NCBI GenBank assembly: GCA_028455995.1
Contig: JABELC010000014.1
Span: forward strand, 1-64,000
Length of the DNA: 64,000 nt
Source of the DNA: Scleromitrula shiraiana
Taxonomy: Eukaryota > Ascomycota > Leotiomycetes > Helotiales > Sclerotiniaceae
Reading direction: 5' to 3'
The notes under the pieces: model-generated
Told to the model about the DNA's origin: nothing
Seen by the model: only the letters and a program-made list of their open reading frames with translations
The model's database searches: none
Made by a program: the position numbers and the translations under genes
In this document: piece by piece, positions 26,011 through 35,193 of the stretch
How positions within the stretch are numbered: position 1 is the stretch's first letter
Layout of the letters: each line of letters begins with the position of its first letter

Positions 26011-26196
26011 ATGTGTACCCTCCAAGTAAACTATTGCATTATCTGCAAGAAACGAATCGACGTATCTTTCATACCAGATCCAAGTCCAAAGATAAAGTGC
26101 ACCATACACGAAGTCAGACAGGTACCAGGACACTGCTACCAATGTATGCTTCGACGGAGATATACTCAAGCCAGAAATTGGGGTTTACGATGTTAG
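26011..26196 (+). CDS. Small Cys-rich protein beginning Met-Cys (61 aa)
   Basis: Intronless 61-codon frame starting MCTLQVNYCIICKKRIDVSF and ending NWGLRC. It has C-x2-C at residues 9-12, a Cys at 30, His at 33 and 41, C-x2-C at 42-45 and a terminal Cys. The paired CxxC...HCxxC arrangement looks like a small zinc-ribbon or treble-clef fold. There is a longer overlapping frame (25914-26201), but it has no such pattern and I consider it the shadow. Function unknown. Neighbours with the same Met-Cys start lie 0.5 kb to either side. Confidence 0.45.
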   Translation: MCTLQVNYCIICKKRIDVSFIPDPSPKIKCTIHEVRQVPGHCYQCMLRRRYTQARNWGLRC

Positions 26197-26583
26197 AATA
26201 GACGCTCTATATGAGAGGTATTGGAGTGTTTAACATATCCACATCGGTCAACGAATTTGAAGCGTTTTCTGGGGAGAGTCGAGGGCCAAACTGATTCATT
26301 TCCAAAAGAAATTAGCGGAAGGAAAACAGAAAGGAAAGATGGCCATAGTTACATCAATGGAGAATAGTCATCGCACTAAAAATAGAACCCCATATTGAAA
26401 CCTCTCTTGGGAAAAACATGTTGTTCTGAGAACAAAATTTTCTGCATGAACAACGTGGTGAACTATGTATATAATCGCAATTTTATTTTTATGGCATCTC
26501 CCCATAATTGATTGTCAACTCAATACTTCACTCAGCTCTCATCAACCAACGATTCTTACACACCTTCTGACCCGACTAAAACC

Positions 26584-26790
26584 ATGTGCCACCAAAGAAT
26601 TACCGAGACCAACGTCTCTACAGAGCTCGTCGACTCTCGTGATAACAGCCTCAACTTTTGGTCGTGCTGCAAATGCTTCACCCTTAATCCCTGGGTTGTT
26701 GACTTGTGTATAAACTCAAGCTGCGAACACCGATTATGCCCATGGTACTGTGTGCAAGCACCCATAATGCGAGTTGGAGCTCCCAACTGA
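26584..26790 (+). CDS. Small Cys-rich, RanBP2-like zinc-finger protein beginning Met-Cys (68 aa)
   Basis: From the ATG at 26584 the frame reads MCHQRITETNVSTEL..., then FWSCCKCFTLNPWVVDLC, then SSCEHRLCPWYC. The first part fits W-x-C-x2-C-x3-N-x6-C, the core of the RanBP2-type zinc finger; the last Cys arrives after x4 rather than x2. The following C-E-H-R-x-C-x3-C supplies further potential ligands. The frame is open further upstream to 26512, but starting at MC matches the two neighbouring small proteins. RanBP2-type fingers bind ubiquitin or single-stranded RNA; whether this one does is unknown. No introns or signal peptide seen. Confidence 0.48.
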   Translation: MCHQRITETNVSTELVDSRDNSLNFWSCCKCFTLNPWVVDLCINSSCEHRLCPWYCVQAPIMRVGAPN

Positions 26791-27510
26791 ATTATTGTAT
26801 TTTTTTCTGATTTCGGACTTCTCTCTCATAGGCATTGTCTTTCGTTGCATGGGGCGTCATGGGAACATGGATTTTCACACTGAGGGTATGGAAGTTTGAG
26901 ATTTTGCTGTCAATTCAATACCATCTTTTTCTATAAAACCTACTCTCTCCACTTTGTTATGTGAATAAACCATGTGCTACTTATATTGTGAAATATGCAT
27001 CTGTAATACTATTGAATCAAGGTATCCCACTGAGGATCCAATCTCAGAACTGTGAGCTGCCCAGAAACATTGCTTCAGGAGAGTGTTGTTGTTATTTCCC
27101 TCAAGAGGATGGCAATATTTGGGAATTGATCCAGTTCGGAGGCCATAGTTACTGTTTATACATCGGATCACATGTCATGTCAAAGAAGTTTATATACGGA
27201 TTTGATCGATAGTGGCCATCGTTGTTCAGACTTTTGACCATTTTGGTGATCATAGTAAACGCTCGGTGCAATCACTCCGCAATTTGTCATATGTATTCTC
27301 TACTGGGGTTGCTTTTTTAACAGCTTAGTCATTTTGAACTATCATGAATATTATCTACGTCTAGTTTTTTTGATTCATCCACTGGCACTTATGAACAATT
27401 GCAATTGCATAGTAACATGAAAAAGTCTATAACTATAATATTCAAAGTTTATATTATCATTATACTATATTATTTACAAAATTCCATAAAATAATGATAT
27501 AAATGAGGAC
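26791..27510. other. 0.7-kb spacer with a possible decayed fourth Met-Cys ORF
   Basis: At 26972 an ATG opens MCYLYCEICICNTIES... and stops after 27 codons (stop 27053-27055). The start and Cys spacing resemble the three preceding small proteins. It may be a relic or a first exon. The rest holds nothing recognisable and becomes AT-rich toward 27.5 kb. Confidence 0.3.
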
Positions 27511-28347
27511 ATGACGCTGGACGTGACTGTTCCCACTCGCGCGGCCAAGCCTCAATCACTCACTAAGTTTACCCTCTTTCCTAAGCTGCCAAAGGAGTTG
27601 CGGTTGGTTATTTGGGGCATGTGCGCGGAACTGCCAAGAGTCCTTGGTGATAGGCCACAAGGTAATAGATTGCCGGGGTATTACCTCTCTCAGGATACCC
27701 ATCGTATTCCCACAGGGTTGATACCTCATGAGTATTCTTTTAATCCTCCAATTCTTGCTGTCAATCATGACAGTAGATCTGAGGCTTTGAAGCGTTATCA
27801 AAACATTTCTGGGCCTGGACGCCCTATCTATTTCAATCCCGATTTTAATATGGTAAGTTTTTTCGGTAACTTTCATCACCGTGATCAATATTGCCCGATT
27901 GCGAATGTGATCAACTGTTCTCTCGTTCAGAAAGTACATATCACCCCGCGCATTTTTTTCATCAGTCGATGGCACACCCACAGAGTTGGCATGATGTTTC
28001 GGGGCACTGTTGAAGTTATGAGGGAATTGATGGTACGCCATATCAGGTCGACTCACAGAATTCCGTTTGGCCGCAGTCACCCATGGCACTTGATCATGGA
28101 AGACCTTCCCTGCTCGAGTGTTCACGATATCCACTTCTTGAGCCACCAGGATAAGTTCACAGAGGAATTCCTCTCTCACCTGAGGCGCGTTAGGTGCGAA
28201 CGTAGAGGTAATTGGATTGATATTGGTCCGAATGACGTTCAGGAGGAAGATAACGAGGGTGTTGTGAAAGGAATCTTTGAGTCAGAGATCATCTTCAAAC
28301 TCGCTGGTCGAGTAGAGAGACCTTGTGTGGAGTGTGTTGCCACTTAG
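27511..28347 (+). CDS. 2EXR-domain protein, copy 1 (apparently truncated by a stop codon)
   Basis: 278 residues, no intron. The N-terminal 2EXR signature is at about residues 20-37 (FTLFPKLPKELRLVIW), followed by PRVL. NHDSRSEALKRY and YFNPDFNMV follow, as in other members. Near the end come EDLPCS and PCVECVAT, which align with QDLPCK and CVNCMAT/CAHCIGY in the two paralogues downstream. 2EXR is a Pezizomycotina-expanded family of unknown biochemical role, often annotated as F-box-like; members of this type are predicted cytosolic/nuclear. The frame stays open after the TAG at 28345 (see next entry), so the annotated end is probably a premature stop. Confidence 0.82.
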   Translation: MTLDVTVPTRAAKPQSLTKFTLFPKLPKELRLVIWGMCAELPRVLGDRPQGNRLPGYYLSQDTHRIPTGLIPHEYSFNPPILAVNHDSRSEALKRYQNISGPGRPIYFNPDFNMVSFFGNFHHRDQYCPIANVINCSLVQKVHITPRIFFISRWHTHRVGMMFRGTVEVMRELMVRHIRSTHRIPFGRSHPWHLIMEDLPCSSVHDIHFLSHQDKFTEEFLSHLRRVRCERRGNWIDIGPNDVQEEDNEGVVKGIFESEIIFKLAGRVERPCVECVAT

Positions 28348-28632
28348 AAGTGGAAGAGAAGACTGCGCCAGAAGAGATACGCCATTTCATTCAGAACCTG
28401 GCAGCAGAAAGTCTCAGTGTGGGCAAAGCGACACCGTAGATGGGCTGCTTCGAGAGGTCCCTATGAGTGGAGCAGCCATGAGCATGACGCTTATCTTGCT
28501 CATGATAAGTAACACCACTCCGATTCCGTTGCATTTCTTGAAGCGCTGGCTCGCTCAAGCACTTTTTCGATCGTTGCTGAGAATGTCGCTGATGATGACA
28601 CTGGTGAGAGTGTTGTGATTGCTGGGGCGTAA
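28348..28632 (+). pseudogene. In-frame continuation of 2EXR copy 1 beyond two stop codons
   Basis: Directly after the TAG at 28345-28347 the same frame runs 54 codons (KWKRRLRQKRYAISF...YLAHDK) to a TAA at 28510-28512, then 39 codons (HHSDSVAFLEALARSS...) to a TAA at 28630-28632. The first part is basic and Trp/Arg-rich, like the post-CxxC tail of copy 3 (RKWLNKERQRDD...). Counting both stops as codons, the whole frame would be 373 residues, against 366 for intact copy 3. This is read as a decayed C-terminus. An unrecognised intron or stop-codon readthrough are alternatives. Confidence 0.55.
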
Positions 28633-30480
28633 CGGGTGGGATTTTCCAGGTTTTCTTTATTTCTCAGTGATTAAATAGTTTCTCGGCGTTTTTGCTTTTC
28701 TGAATATAAAACATTAAATCATAACATAAAAACTATCAAATGAAAGATGACTGTAAATAAATCAATTGTGCTTGTTATTGAGATTTGCAACTATGCTAGT
28801 GAGATAGAAACAATAATGTTCTTTTACTATAAGTTTTTAAGATTTTGTTACTACTAACAAGACTAAAAAATATTTATAACTCCATGATTCATTCGTATTA
28901 ACAAATATGAATATTAAATTCACTGATCAAAGTTTTTCACAACTTCATTCATACTACTAATAACTTGAAGTTAAAGAACTTTTATATTATCTAGACTCGT
29001 ATAGTAGATTTTTATATTCAACTTCTCAGGCTCGTAATTCATTTACTAGATTTGAAGCTTTTTATTTTATCTAGTTTTTGTTGATTATGCTTTAATTAAG
29101 ATATTTGTTATATTGTCCTGAATTCTATTTCTATTAGTATCATACTCGGATATAGATTTCTCTATACAAGTTGGAAAAAGTAAACCAAATAACTTGACTT
29201 TAATTGATAGTAATTGAATATAAAACATTAAATACTTAGATAATAATCATTAATGTATAAATTCACTATATTTTTATTAATAAAGAGCAACTAAAAGATA
29301 ACGAATACTAAACAGCAAATACTAGTATAACTCATATCTATGATAATAATTATACTTATTATTAGATTTAGCATCTTACTATCATACAAGTTGCCAGTGC
29401 TTTTGAAAATAATAATTCTTTCACTAAAAGGTTTCATTAAAAGGTTTCACTTTACAACAGAACTTGAATATACAACTTGAATTTATATTTTCAAGTTTCA
29501 AGTTCTAGAGAAAATATATTAGATAGATATTAACTATACGTCGCTAAACAAAAAACTCGACTCTTATAAGCTGTTTAAAAAGGACTAGCCAATCACAAGG
29601 ATCCAAAACCATAACATGAAAAATCGATCAATTAAACGTTAAAACAACTAACTTGAAAACATCATTAAAGACTCGATTATAATTATAAAACTATCGAGTC
29701 AAGTCCTCTAACACACTGATCGTCTCTTCTATATATTGATATGTATTATATCATTAATACTTGTGTCACGATGATAAGGACAATCATGATAGATTCGAGG
29801 ATTTATTAGATTCTAATTAATAAATAATAATTTTAAAAATATACCTCGAAGATTTTTTTACTACTAAGATATTGTCGTAATAAACTTTGTTTCAAAGTAA
29901 AAACCAAAATTGAATAGCCTTATAATAAAACCTCTTTTTTTATATTAAAGAGAAAAAGCACTTCCTTCAAAGTTTATAGTAACAAAAAGAAGAGGCACTC
30001 TCTTTATATCAAAAACAAAAGGCATTTCAACAAAAGAAAACTTTTCTCGACATTATGAAGATCAGTGCATAAAAGTATATAACTGAATTTTACCCAAATT
30101 AGATTCAATACCAATATAATAAAAATAGAATTTGAACTTTCATTATCCACTCACTATAAATACCGTCATATACAGAGACTCTAGCATCACGCAGGAGTCG
30201 TTCGACTTTTGTGTGACAAAGAAAAAACTTAAAAAAAGACAACTTGAACGGTCTTTGTCTATTTTTTTTGTTCGTATATAATATGATTCTTCTTATTGTT
30301 CAGAAACTGGTTGCTTGATCCTGTTGTAAATGTACAATAGGTTTTGTTCAAAGCTGCTTACTTCTTTCTCTTGAACATATATGGGCCAAAAGAACAAAGA
30401 TGGAGTGCAACAGGACTTTAATGAGTAAACAGCAGTTTTAAAATGCCGCTGCTTTCTCTATATATACTGCATATTTCTCC
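28633..30480. repeat. AT-rich repeat-remnant block between 2EXR copies 1 and 2
   Basis: Strongly AT-rich, gene-free, with scattered ACTTGAA-type motifs shared with the AT-rich segments at 3.7-4.0 and 53.9-54.1 kb. A 25-nt segment at 29924-29948 matches the reverse complement of 62493-62517 at 22 of 25 positions, and the three differences are all C versus T. This supports decayed copies of one dispersed repeat altered by C-to-T mutation (RIP-like). Promoter sequence of copy 2 probably begins at about 30.4 kb. Confidence 0.55.
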
Positions 30481-30515
30481 GTACATAATAGAAGCATCAG
30501 ACACTTTTCACACAG

Positions 30516-30607
30516 TCAATTACTACTCAACCAGTACACAAATACACATATTCATACACAATCAATTACTACTCAACCAATACACAAATACAAATATTCA
30601 TACACAT
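30516..30607 (+). repeat. 46-bp tandem duplication in the leader of 2EXR copy 2
   Basis: Two adjacent 46-bp units (30516-30561 and 30562-30607), each beginning TCAATTACTACTCAACCA, differ at only a few positions and end 15 bp before the ATG at 30623. They probably lie in the 5' UTR. Upstream, CATCAGACACTT (30495-30506) also occurs 112 bp before the ATG of copy 3 (32779-32790). Confidence 0.85.
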
Positions 30608-30622
30608 TCGAATTAATTGAAA

Positions 30623-31483
30623 ATGGATTCCTTCCAGGATATCGCCAACTTGGCACAATACTTCAGTCTTGAGCCGCCTGAGGACATCCAAGGACTCACC
30701 GAGTTTCATCTCTTTCCCTCCCTCCCTTCCGAGTTGCGGATCAAGATTTGGAAGATGGCATTGGATTCTCCACGATTTATTGCGGAGAAGGATTGCCAAG
30801 AACCGCCAATTGGGATGTTCTATGGTTCAGGACCCAGGCTGCCTTTGTGGCCAGGCGCACCAATTCCATGGCACACTTCCTTTTTTCCGGAGCTCTTCAT
30901 GGTCAATTTTGAGAGCAGAGAATTAGTGAAGGAATACTGTCCTGACGTTCTCAATTCAAAAGATGACCCTCTCTCTGTTCCGTTTAATCCTGACAAGGAT
31001 ATACTCTGCTTGGATTCTTTCAGCTTCGCTCAAAGGTCACCGAACTCATCAAGATGGATCATCGCGCCTAACTTTGTTCGGAAGGTGCAAGTCTCGACTA
31101 GCATTTTCACATCCATTAATCAGCCGTTTGAGGGAGATCGATTTCATTGGAATGCCATAACGATGGAAATGCGGGCATACGGACGCCAACCCAATTTCTT
31201 TTTCGACAATTTGGAGAAGTTCATTATCCAGGATCTTCCATGCAAGTTCCCTCATCGACTCAGACTATTCAAAGAGAGAGAGAGGTGCCGTGAGCTGATG
31301 CTCCTATTTTTCAGTAGATTAAACTGGAGAAGAAAGAAACCTGAGCTTATTATCCGCCCCGGTGGATATTCTCCAGAAGCCTGTGTCAACTGTATGGCGA
31401 CGAATGATTATCAACTTCGGAACGAGGCTTTACAAACGCGTCGGCGCGAGCTTCAGAGAAGATTCCGTCTTGAAGGATATTGA
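30623..31483 (+). CDS. 2EXR-domain protein, copy 2
   Basis: 286 residues from the ATG at 30623 (MDSFQDIANLAQ...); the frame extends two codons upstream but only to a TTG. The 2EXR signature FHLFPSLPSELRIKIW is at about 28-43, followed by LDSPRF. VNFESRELVKEY, IIQDLPCKFPHRLRLFKE and a C-terminal ACVNCMAT follow. The N-terminal nonapeptide MDSFQDIAN is identical in copy 3, so the two arose by duplication. It ends RRRELQRRFRLEGY, about 80 residues shorter than copy 3. The adjacent frame just after reads LKDIDNFKWRAYLETKNG... to 31550, which suggests a frameshifted tail. Function unknown. Confidence 0.82.
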   Translation: MDSFQDIANLAQYFSLEPPEDIQGLTEFHLFPSLPSELRIKIWKMALDSPRFIAEKDCQEPPIGMFYGSGPRLPLWPGAPIPWHTSFFPELFMVNFESRELVKEYCPDVLNSKDDPLSVPFNPDKDILCLDSFSFAQRSPNSSRWIIAPNFVRKVQVSTSIFTSINQPFEGDRFHWNAITMEMRAYGRQPNFFFDNLEKFIIQDLPCKFPHRLRLFKERERCRELMLLFFSRLNWRRKKPELIIRPGGYSPEACVNCMATNDYQLRNEALQTRRRELQRRFRLEGY

Positions 31484-31550
31484 TAACTTCAAGTGGAGGG
31501 CCTATCTGGAGACAAAGAACGGTGCACGAGTAGCGGTTGGTCTGCCATGA

Positions 31551-32890
31551 TTTCCTTGTCATTACGCCTTTCATCTTATGTTTCTTTATTACATGTATTT
31601 GGTCTTGTTTTCTATCTCTTTGTCTCTAAAATATATGATCTATAATAAAATTGTATTACATTAAAACTCACTTCATAAACAATATTGCGCACACCTGTAT
31701 AAATAACGATTGATCCAATGATATCAGCGATTCTTCACTTCGGATGTAAAATCACCAATACTCAGATCGTGCAAGAAATAATCAAACCTTTCAAGAGAAC
31801 TCGATGTCCAACTAATTTAAATTCAATTCCTAGCTAAGTACACTAAAATTCAACCAAATCCCTCAGTGAAAGTCTATTTCAAAGTCAAATTGTGAAATAA
31901 TCATGTAAGTCATACTGGTTTACCAAATAGACATCGACATGCACCAAATGAAGCCTCCCTCTTGTTGCCCCTCTCAAGAAAAAAGGTTTCTATAATTTAT
32001 TCAGCCTTCTTTAATTCCATAAATCTCATGTCATAAAGCTGATATAAAACTGTGTCTCGTAGTGTATATATCTATTTCAATTTATTTGCGTTCAATACTA
32101 CTATAAAAGAACAGATCTACCATACTCCTTTCAACCAAATCTGGAAATAAAGACTAATTTATGCCGTAATACTAGTTTAGCTCTTTTCTCCATTGTGACT
32201 TGTTTCTCGTTTATACGGAGTTCATCCATAAGTAGATTAATCTAATTTTGACCCGACCGGATCAATATAGTGTAGGTCTCGTTGTATAAAAGGAGATATA
32301 TATGCTGTGGTGCTGTCTATGATAGCATGGTGTGTAGACATACGAATCTTCTCATCATCCGCAACCCTATTCAAATTAAGGACGGGAGATGACCTATGGG
32401 CTAACACAAATCCATTAAACGAATCCAGCATAAGAAAGTGAATTGGTGGAGTGAGAGAAAGTATTAAAACTGTCCGTCGCAAGAAGCTTGACGTAGAATA
32501 GGGGGACAGGGGGACATAAAGATGAGCATGACCTTCTTTGAACCCCTTGAAATTCTAGTTTGTTATCCGCTCCGTTGATGAAAGAAATTTTATTCAATCG
32601 CCAAAATGAACAATGGGATTGTCATCTCGATACTTGTTCTTGTTTTTCTTTCATTGCTACTTTGGCTCTCTCTTTCAAAGAGAGGAACAAGTAACAAGTA
32701 AGCAGTTAAAGAATAGTAGTTAAACAATAACTTTGTTTTAACTATATTTAATGCATGGGCTTTTGAATATAGCAGAATCATCAGACACTTCTAACACACT
32801 CAAGACAGAACTACAAACAGACTTACAGACATACTCACCACAATTTTTGATCAACAACTTTTTTTCAAAACTCACGCACACGACACTATC
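31551..32890. other. 1.3-kb AT-rich intergenic region between 2EXR copies 2 and 3
   Basis: No credible gene; open frames are short and lack motifs. The last 110-150 bp share with copy 2's leader the segment CATCAGACACTT and surrounding CA-rich wording, so this end is likely the transcribed leader of copy 3. Confidence 0.6.
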
Positions 32891-33991
32891 ATGGATTCTT
32901 TTCAAGATATCGCCAACATGGCTACCGGCCTTGGATTTGGGTTCCCTGTTGAGGAAATCGCAGAATTTCATCCTTTTTCGAAGCTCCCAGCGGAGTTGCG
33001 GATCAAGATCTGGAACTTTGCTATGGATGCACCAAAAATGTTTCATGAGAAGCATTGCAGACAACGTCTTCCACCCCGAGCACACTGGCAGGGAGCAAAG
33101 TTGCCCATTACGCGACTTCCCTGGGGCTTGTCTCTCCCGGCGTCCTTTAGTGCCAACTACGAGAGTAGATCTTTGGCAAACTCGCACTTTGTTTATCCTC
33201 ATTGTCCAGATGTTGCTGATGGTTATCCTTCCATTTCTTCCAATGACATTTTTTACTGGGAGTCTTTTACTTTCTTTCCTGGTAATTATCTTGATACACG
33301 CATCACAAGAGAGATACAAAGAGAGTGGCTCGTTGATTTTTCTGTGATTCGTCGAGTGCAGATCTCTACTTGCGCCTTGAACAATGATCGTGCCAAACAA
33401 CCTTTCTTTGAGGCCAGGACATGTCACCCTTTGTTGCATTTGCCAGAAGATCTCCTTTTTTGGATTTCCTCGCTAGACGAGTTTATTGTTCAAGATCTTC
33501 CTTGCAAGAATCTTCATCGATTGGAGTCTAGTAAGGAAAGAAGAGCTTTTCGGAACGACATTATGAAAGCTTTCTCTCTAGGGCATTTGTCCCCCAAGAT
33601 CATTGTTCGCCCTGGCGGGAGAGCTTTGAAACCTTGTGCCCACTGCATCGGATACCGGAAGTGGTTGAACAAGGAGAGACAACGTGACGATTCCAAAGTC
33701 ATCACGCTAAGAGAGAGGCATGAGAGGGAATTGATCATTTGGGAGGAGAACTTTGATCGTGCAGTTGAGCTGCAGGTCCAGATAGCGATTGAGAACAAAG
33801 GTATGCGGAGACGCGTTCGTAGGAAGGCCTTGGAGAGTATGAGGGAAGATGCGATAGAAGAGGTGATGACTGATATAAGAGAAGAGCGCCAACGTTTCTC
33901 GGCTAGAATGCAGTCCATCTTGATGTTTGGGCCGGACGGGCCGCGACGCCGTCGCGAGCCTCGCAACCCTTTGCTTAGATTCTCTACATAA
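32891..33991 (+). CDS. 2EXR-domain protein, copy 3 (full length)
   Basis: 366 residues, intronless, ATG at 32891 (MDSFQDIANMATGLG...). The 2EXR signature FHPFSKLPAELRIKIW is at about 26-41, then MDAPKMF. ANYESRSLAN, IVQDLPCKNLHRLESSKE and PCAHCIGYRKW follow as in the paralogues. Beyond the CxxC motif is a highly charged, probably helical/coiled-coil tail of about 110 residues rich in Arg/Glu (ERHERELIIWEENFDRAVE... REERQRFSARMQ) ending in a basic RRRREPRN stretch. This is the reference member of the array, since copies 1 and 2 appear shortened. No signal peptide or membrane segment. Biochemical function of 2EXR proteins is not established. Confidence 0.87.
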   Translation: MDSFQDIANMATGLGFGFPVEEIAEFHPFSKLPAELRIKIWNFAMDAPKMFHEKHCRQRLPPRAHWQGAKLPITRLPWGLSLPASFSANYESRSLANSHFVYPHCPDVADGYPSISSNDIFYWESFTFFPGNYLDTRITREIQREWLVDFSVIRRVQISTCALNNDRAKQPFFEARTCHPLLHLPEDLLFWISSLDEFIVQDLPCKNLHRLESSKERRAFRNDIMKAFSLGHLSPKIIVRPGGRALKPCAHCIGYRKWLNKERQRDDSKVITLRERHERELIIWEENFDRAVELQVQIAIENKGMRRRVRRKALESMREDAIEEVMTDIREERQRFSARMQSILMFGPDGPRRRREPRNPLLRFST

Positions 33992-35193
33992 CTGTTTCAT
34001 CTTCTACTGTTCCTACTTTTTCCCTTCAGTCTCTCGGGATAGCTAGATCTTACTACTGAAGTCTCCGTTCCTACTTTCTTAGTCTTGCAATTCAATCTAT
34101 TTCATTTTTATCCAATTGATTCCATCGTTTTCCAATGTGCCTACTAGTTAGTGTAGATCCTTCATTCAATACTGTTTCTCACTCTCACAATATATTTTCC
34201 TTTCCATCTTTACTCTTGTAATTCAATCGATTTCCTTTTCATTTAATTACTGCTATAGTTTTATAACATATTGCAAATCGTTTGTTCAATAACGCTTCCA
34301 TAATAGATCTTTCCATCCATCCATCCTACTACTACCAGCCAGTAAAGGTAATCATGTCAATAAAACGCCAGGGAGTATGTCAATTCATACACCAACTTCA
34401 AATTGATATGTTAATTAATCGATCTTTAATTAAACGATTCAATATTTTAATCTATTAACATCAATTAAGAATTTATAATTATTCAAATCAAAAAACATTA
34501 TAATTTTTCAAAACAATTAATATTTGAGAAAATCTGGAATACAACTTTGATTCATGAATCAATACATCTACTAGTGAAATGTTTGAATTATGAAAAACAA
34601 TAAGTATATATATAAACAGAACTTGCACCAAACAATACTTCGTAACAAAATTCTTACAACTTCAAAATCACCGAAAGTACAATAAGACCTCTAGAATCAG
34701 AATCCAAATTGATATATGCTCTGCAAGCATAAAAGTATCCTAAAAAGCCATGTCTTGCAAGAGCTTTCGGTTCTCGACTTTAAGAAAGGATAAAAACCCT
34801 GCATTAAGATCTGAAGCAAGGAATTTTTACAACGATTACCACTTGACAACTCCATGAATTGGCCACTATTCATGGCTCCATTCAAAAATTTCTAATCTGC
34901 ACTTGCCCGAATTTCTTCAAAACGATGATGTTGTTGAGGATTCAGACAAACTATTCGACGACCTTGGACCTGGTGCTGGTGTTAGCCTTGGCGGTGGTAG
35001 CAATTATGGCCCGGTTGCAAGTCGATCGATAAATTCAGGGACTTTCTTGAAGTTTGTATCTCGTATCTCACGTCATTCATTTCCCAATTGCCCCAATGAA
35101 AATTCATATTTGTATTCTCGAGTGCAAGTACCTCATACACATTGTGGCAAGTCTATCACCTGCAACATATCAACCACACATGTGCACAATCAA
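33992..35193. other. 1.2-kb convergent intergenic region, partly AT-rich
   Basis: Holds the 3' flanks of 2EXR copy 3 (plus) and the GH105 gene (minus). An AT-rich stretch at about 34.38-34.65 kb resembles the other repeat remnants. No gene is supported; the open frame at 34903-35355 on the plus strand overlaps the GH105 3' end antisense. Confidence 0.6.

Noticed and set aside
25914..26201. 95-codon frame overlapping the Met-Cys ORF at 26011
   Set aside because: The alternative frame has the regular CxxC...HCxxC arrangement and shares its Met-Cys start with neighbours, so this longer frame is treated as the shadow.
28325..28618. 97-codon alternative frame over the end of 2EXR copy 1
   Set aside because: The continuation in the gene's own frame explains the openness better; this frame has no similarity to the paralogue tails.
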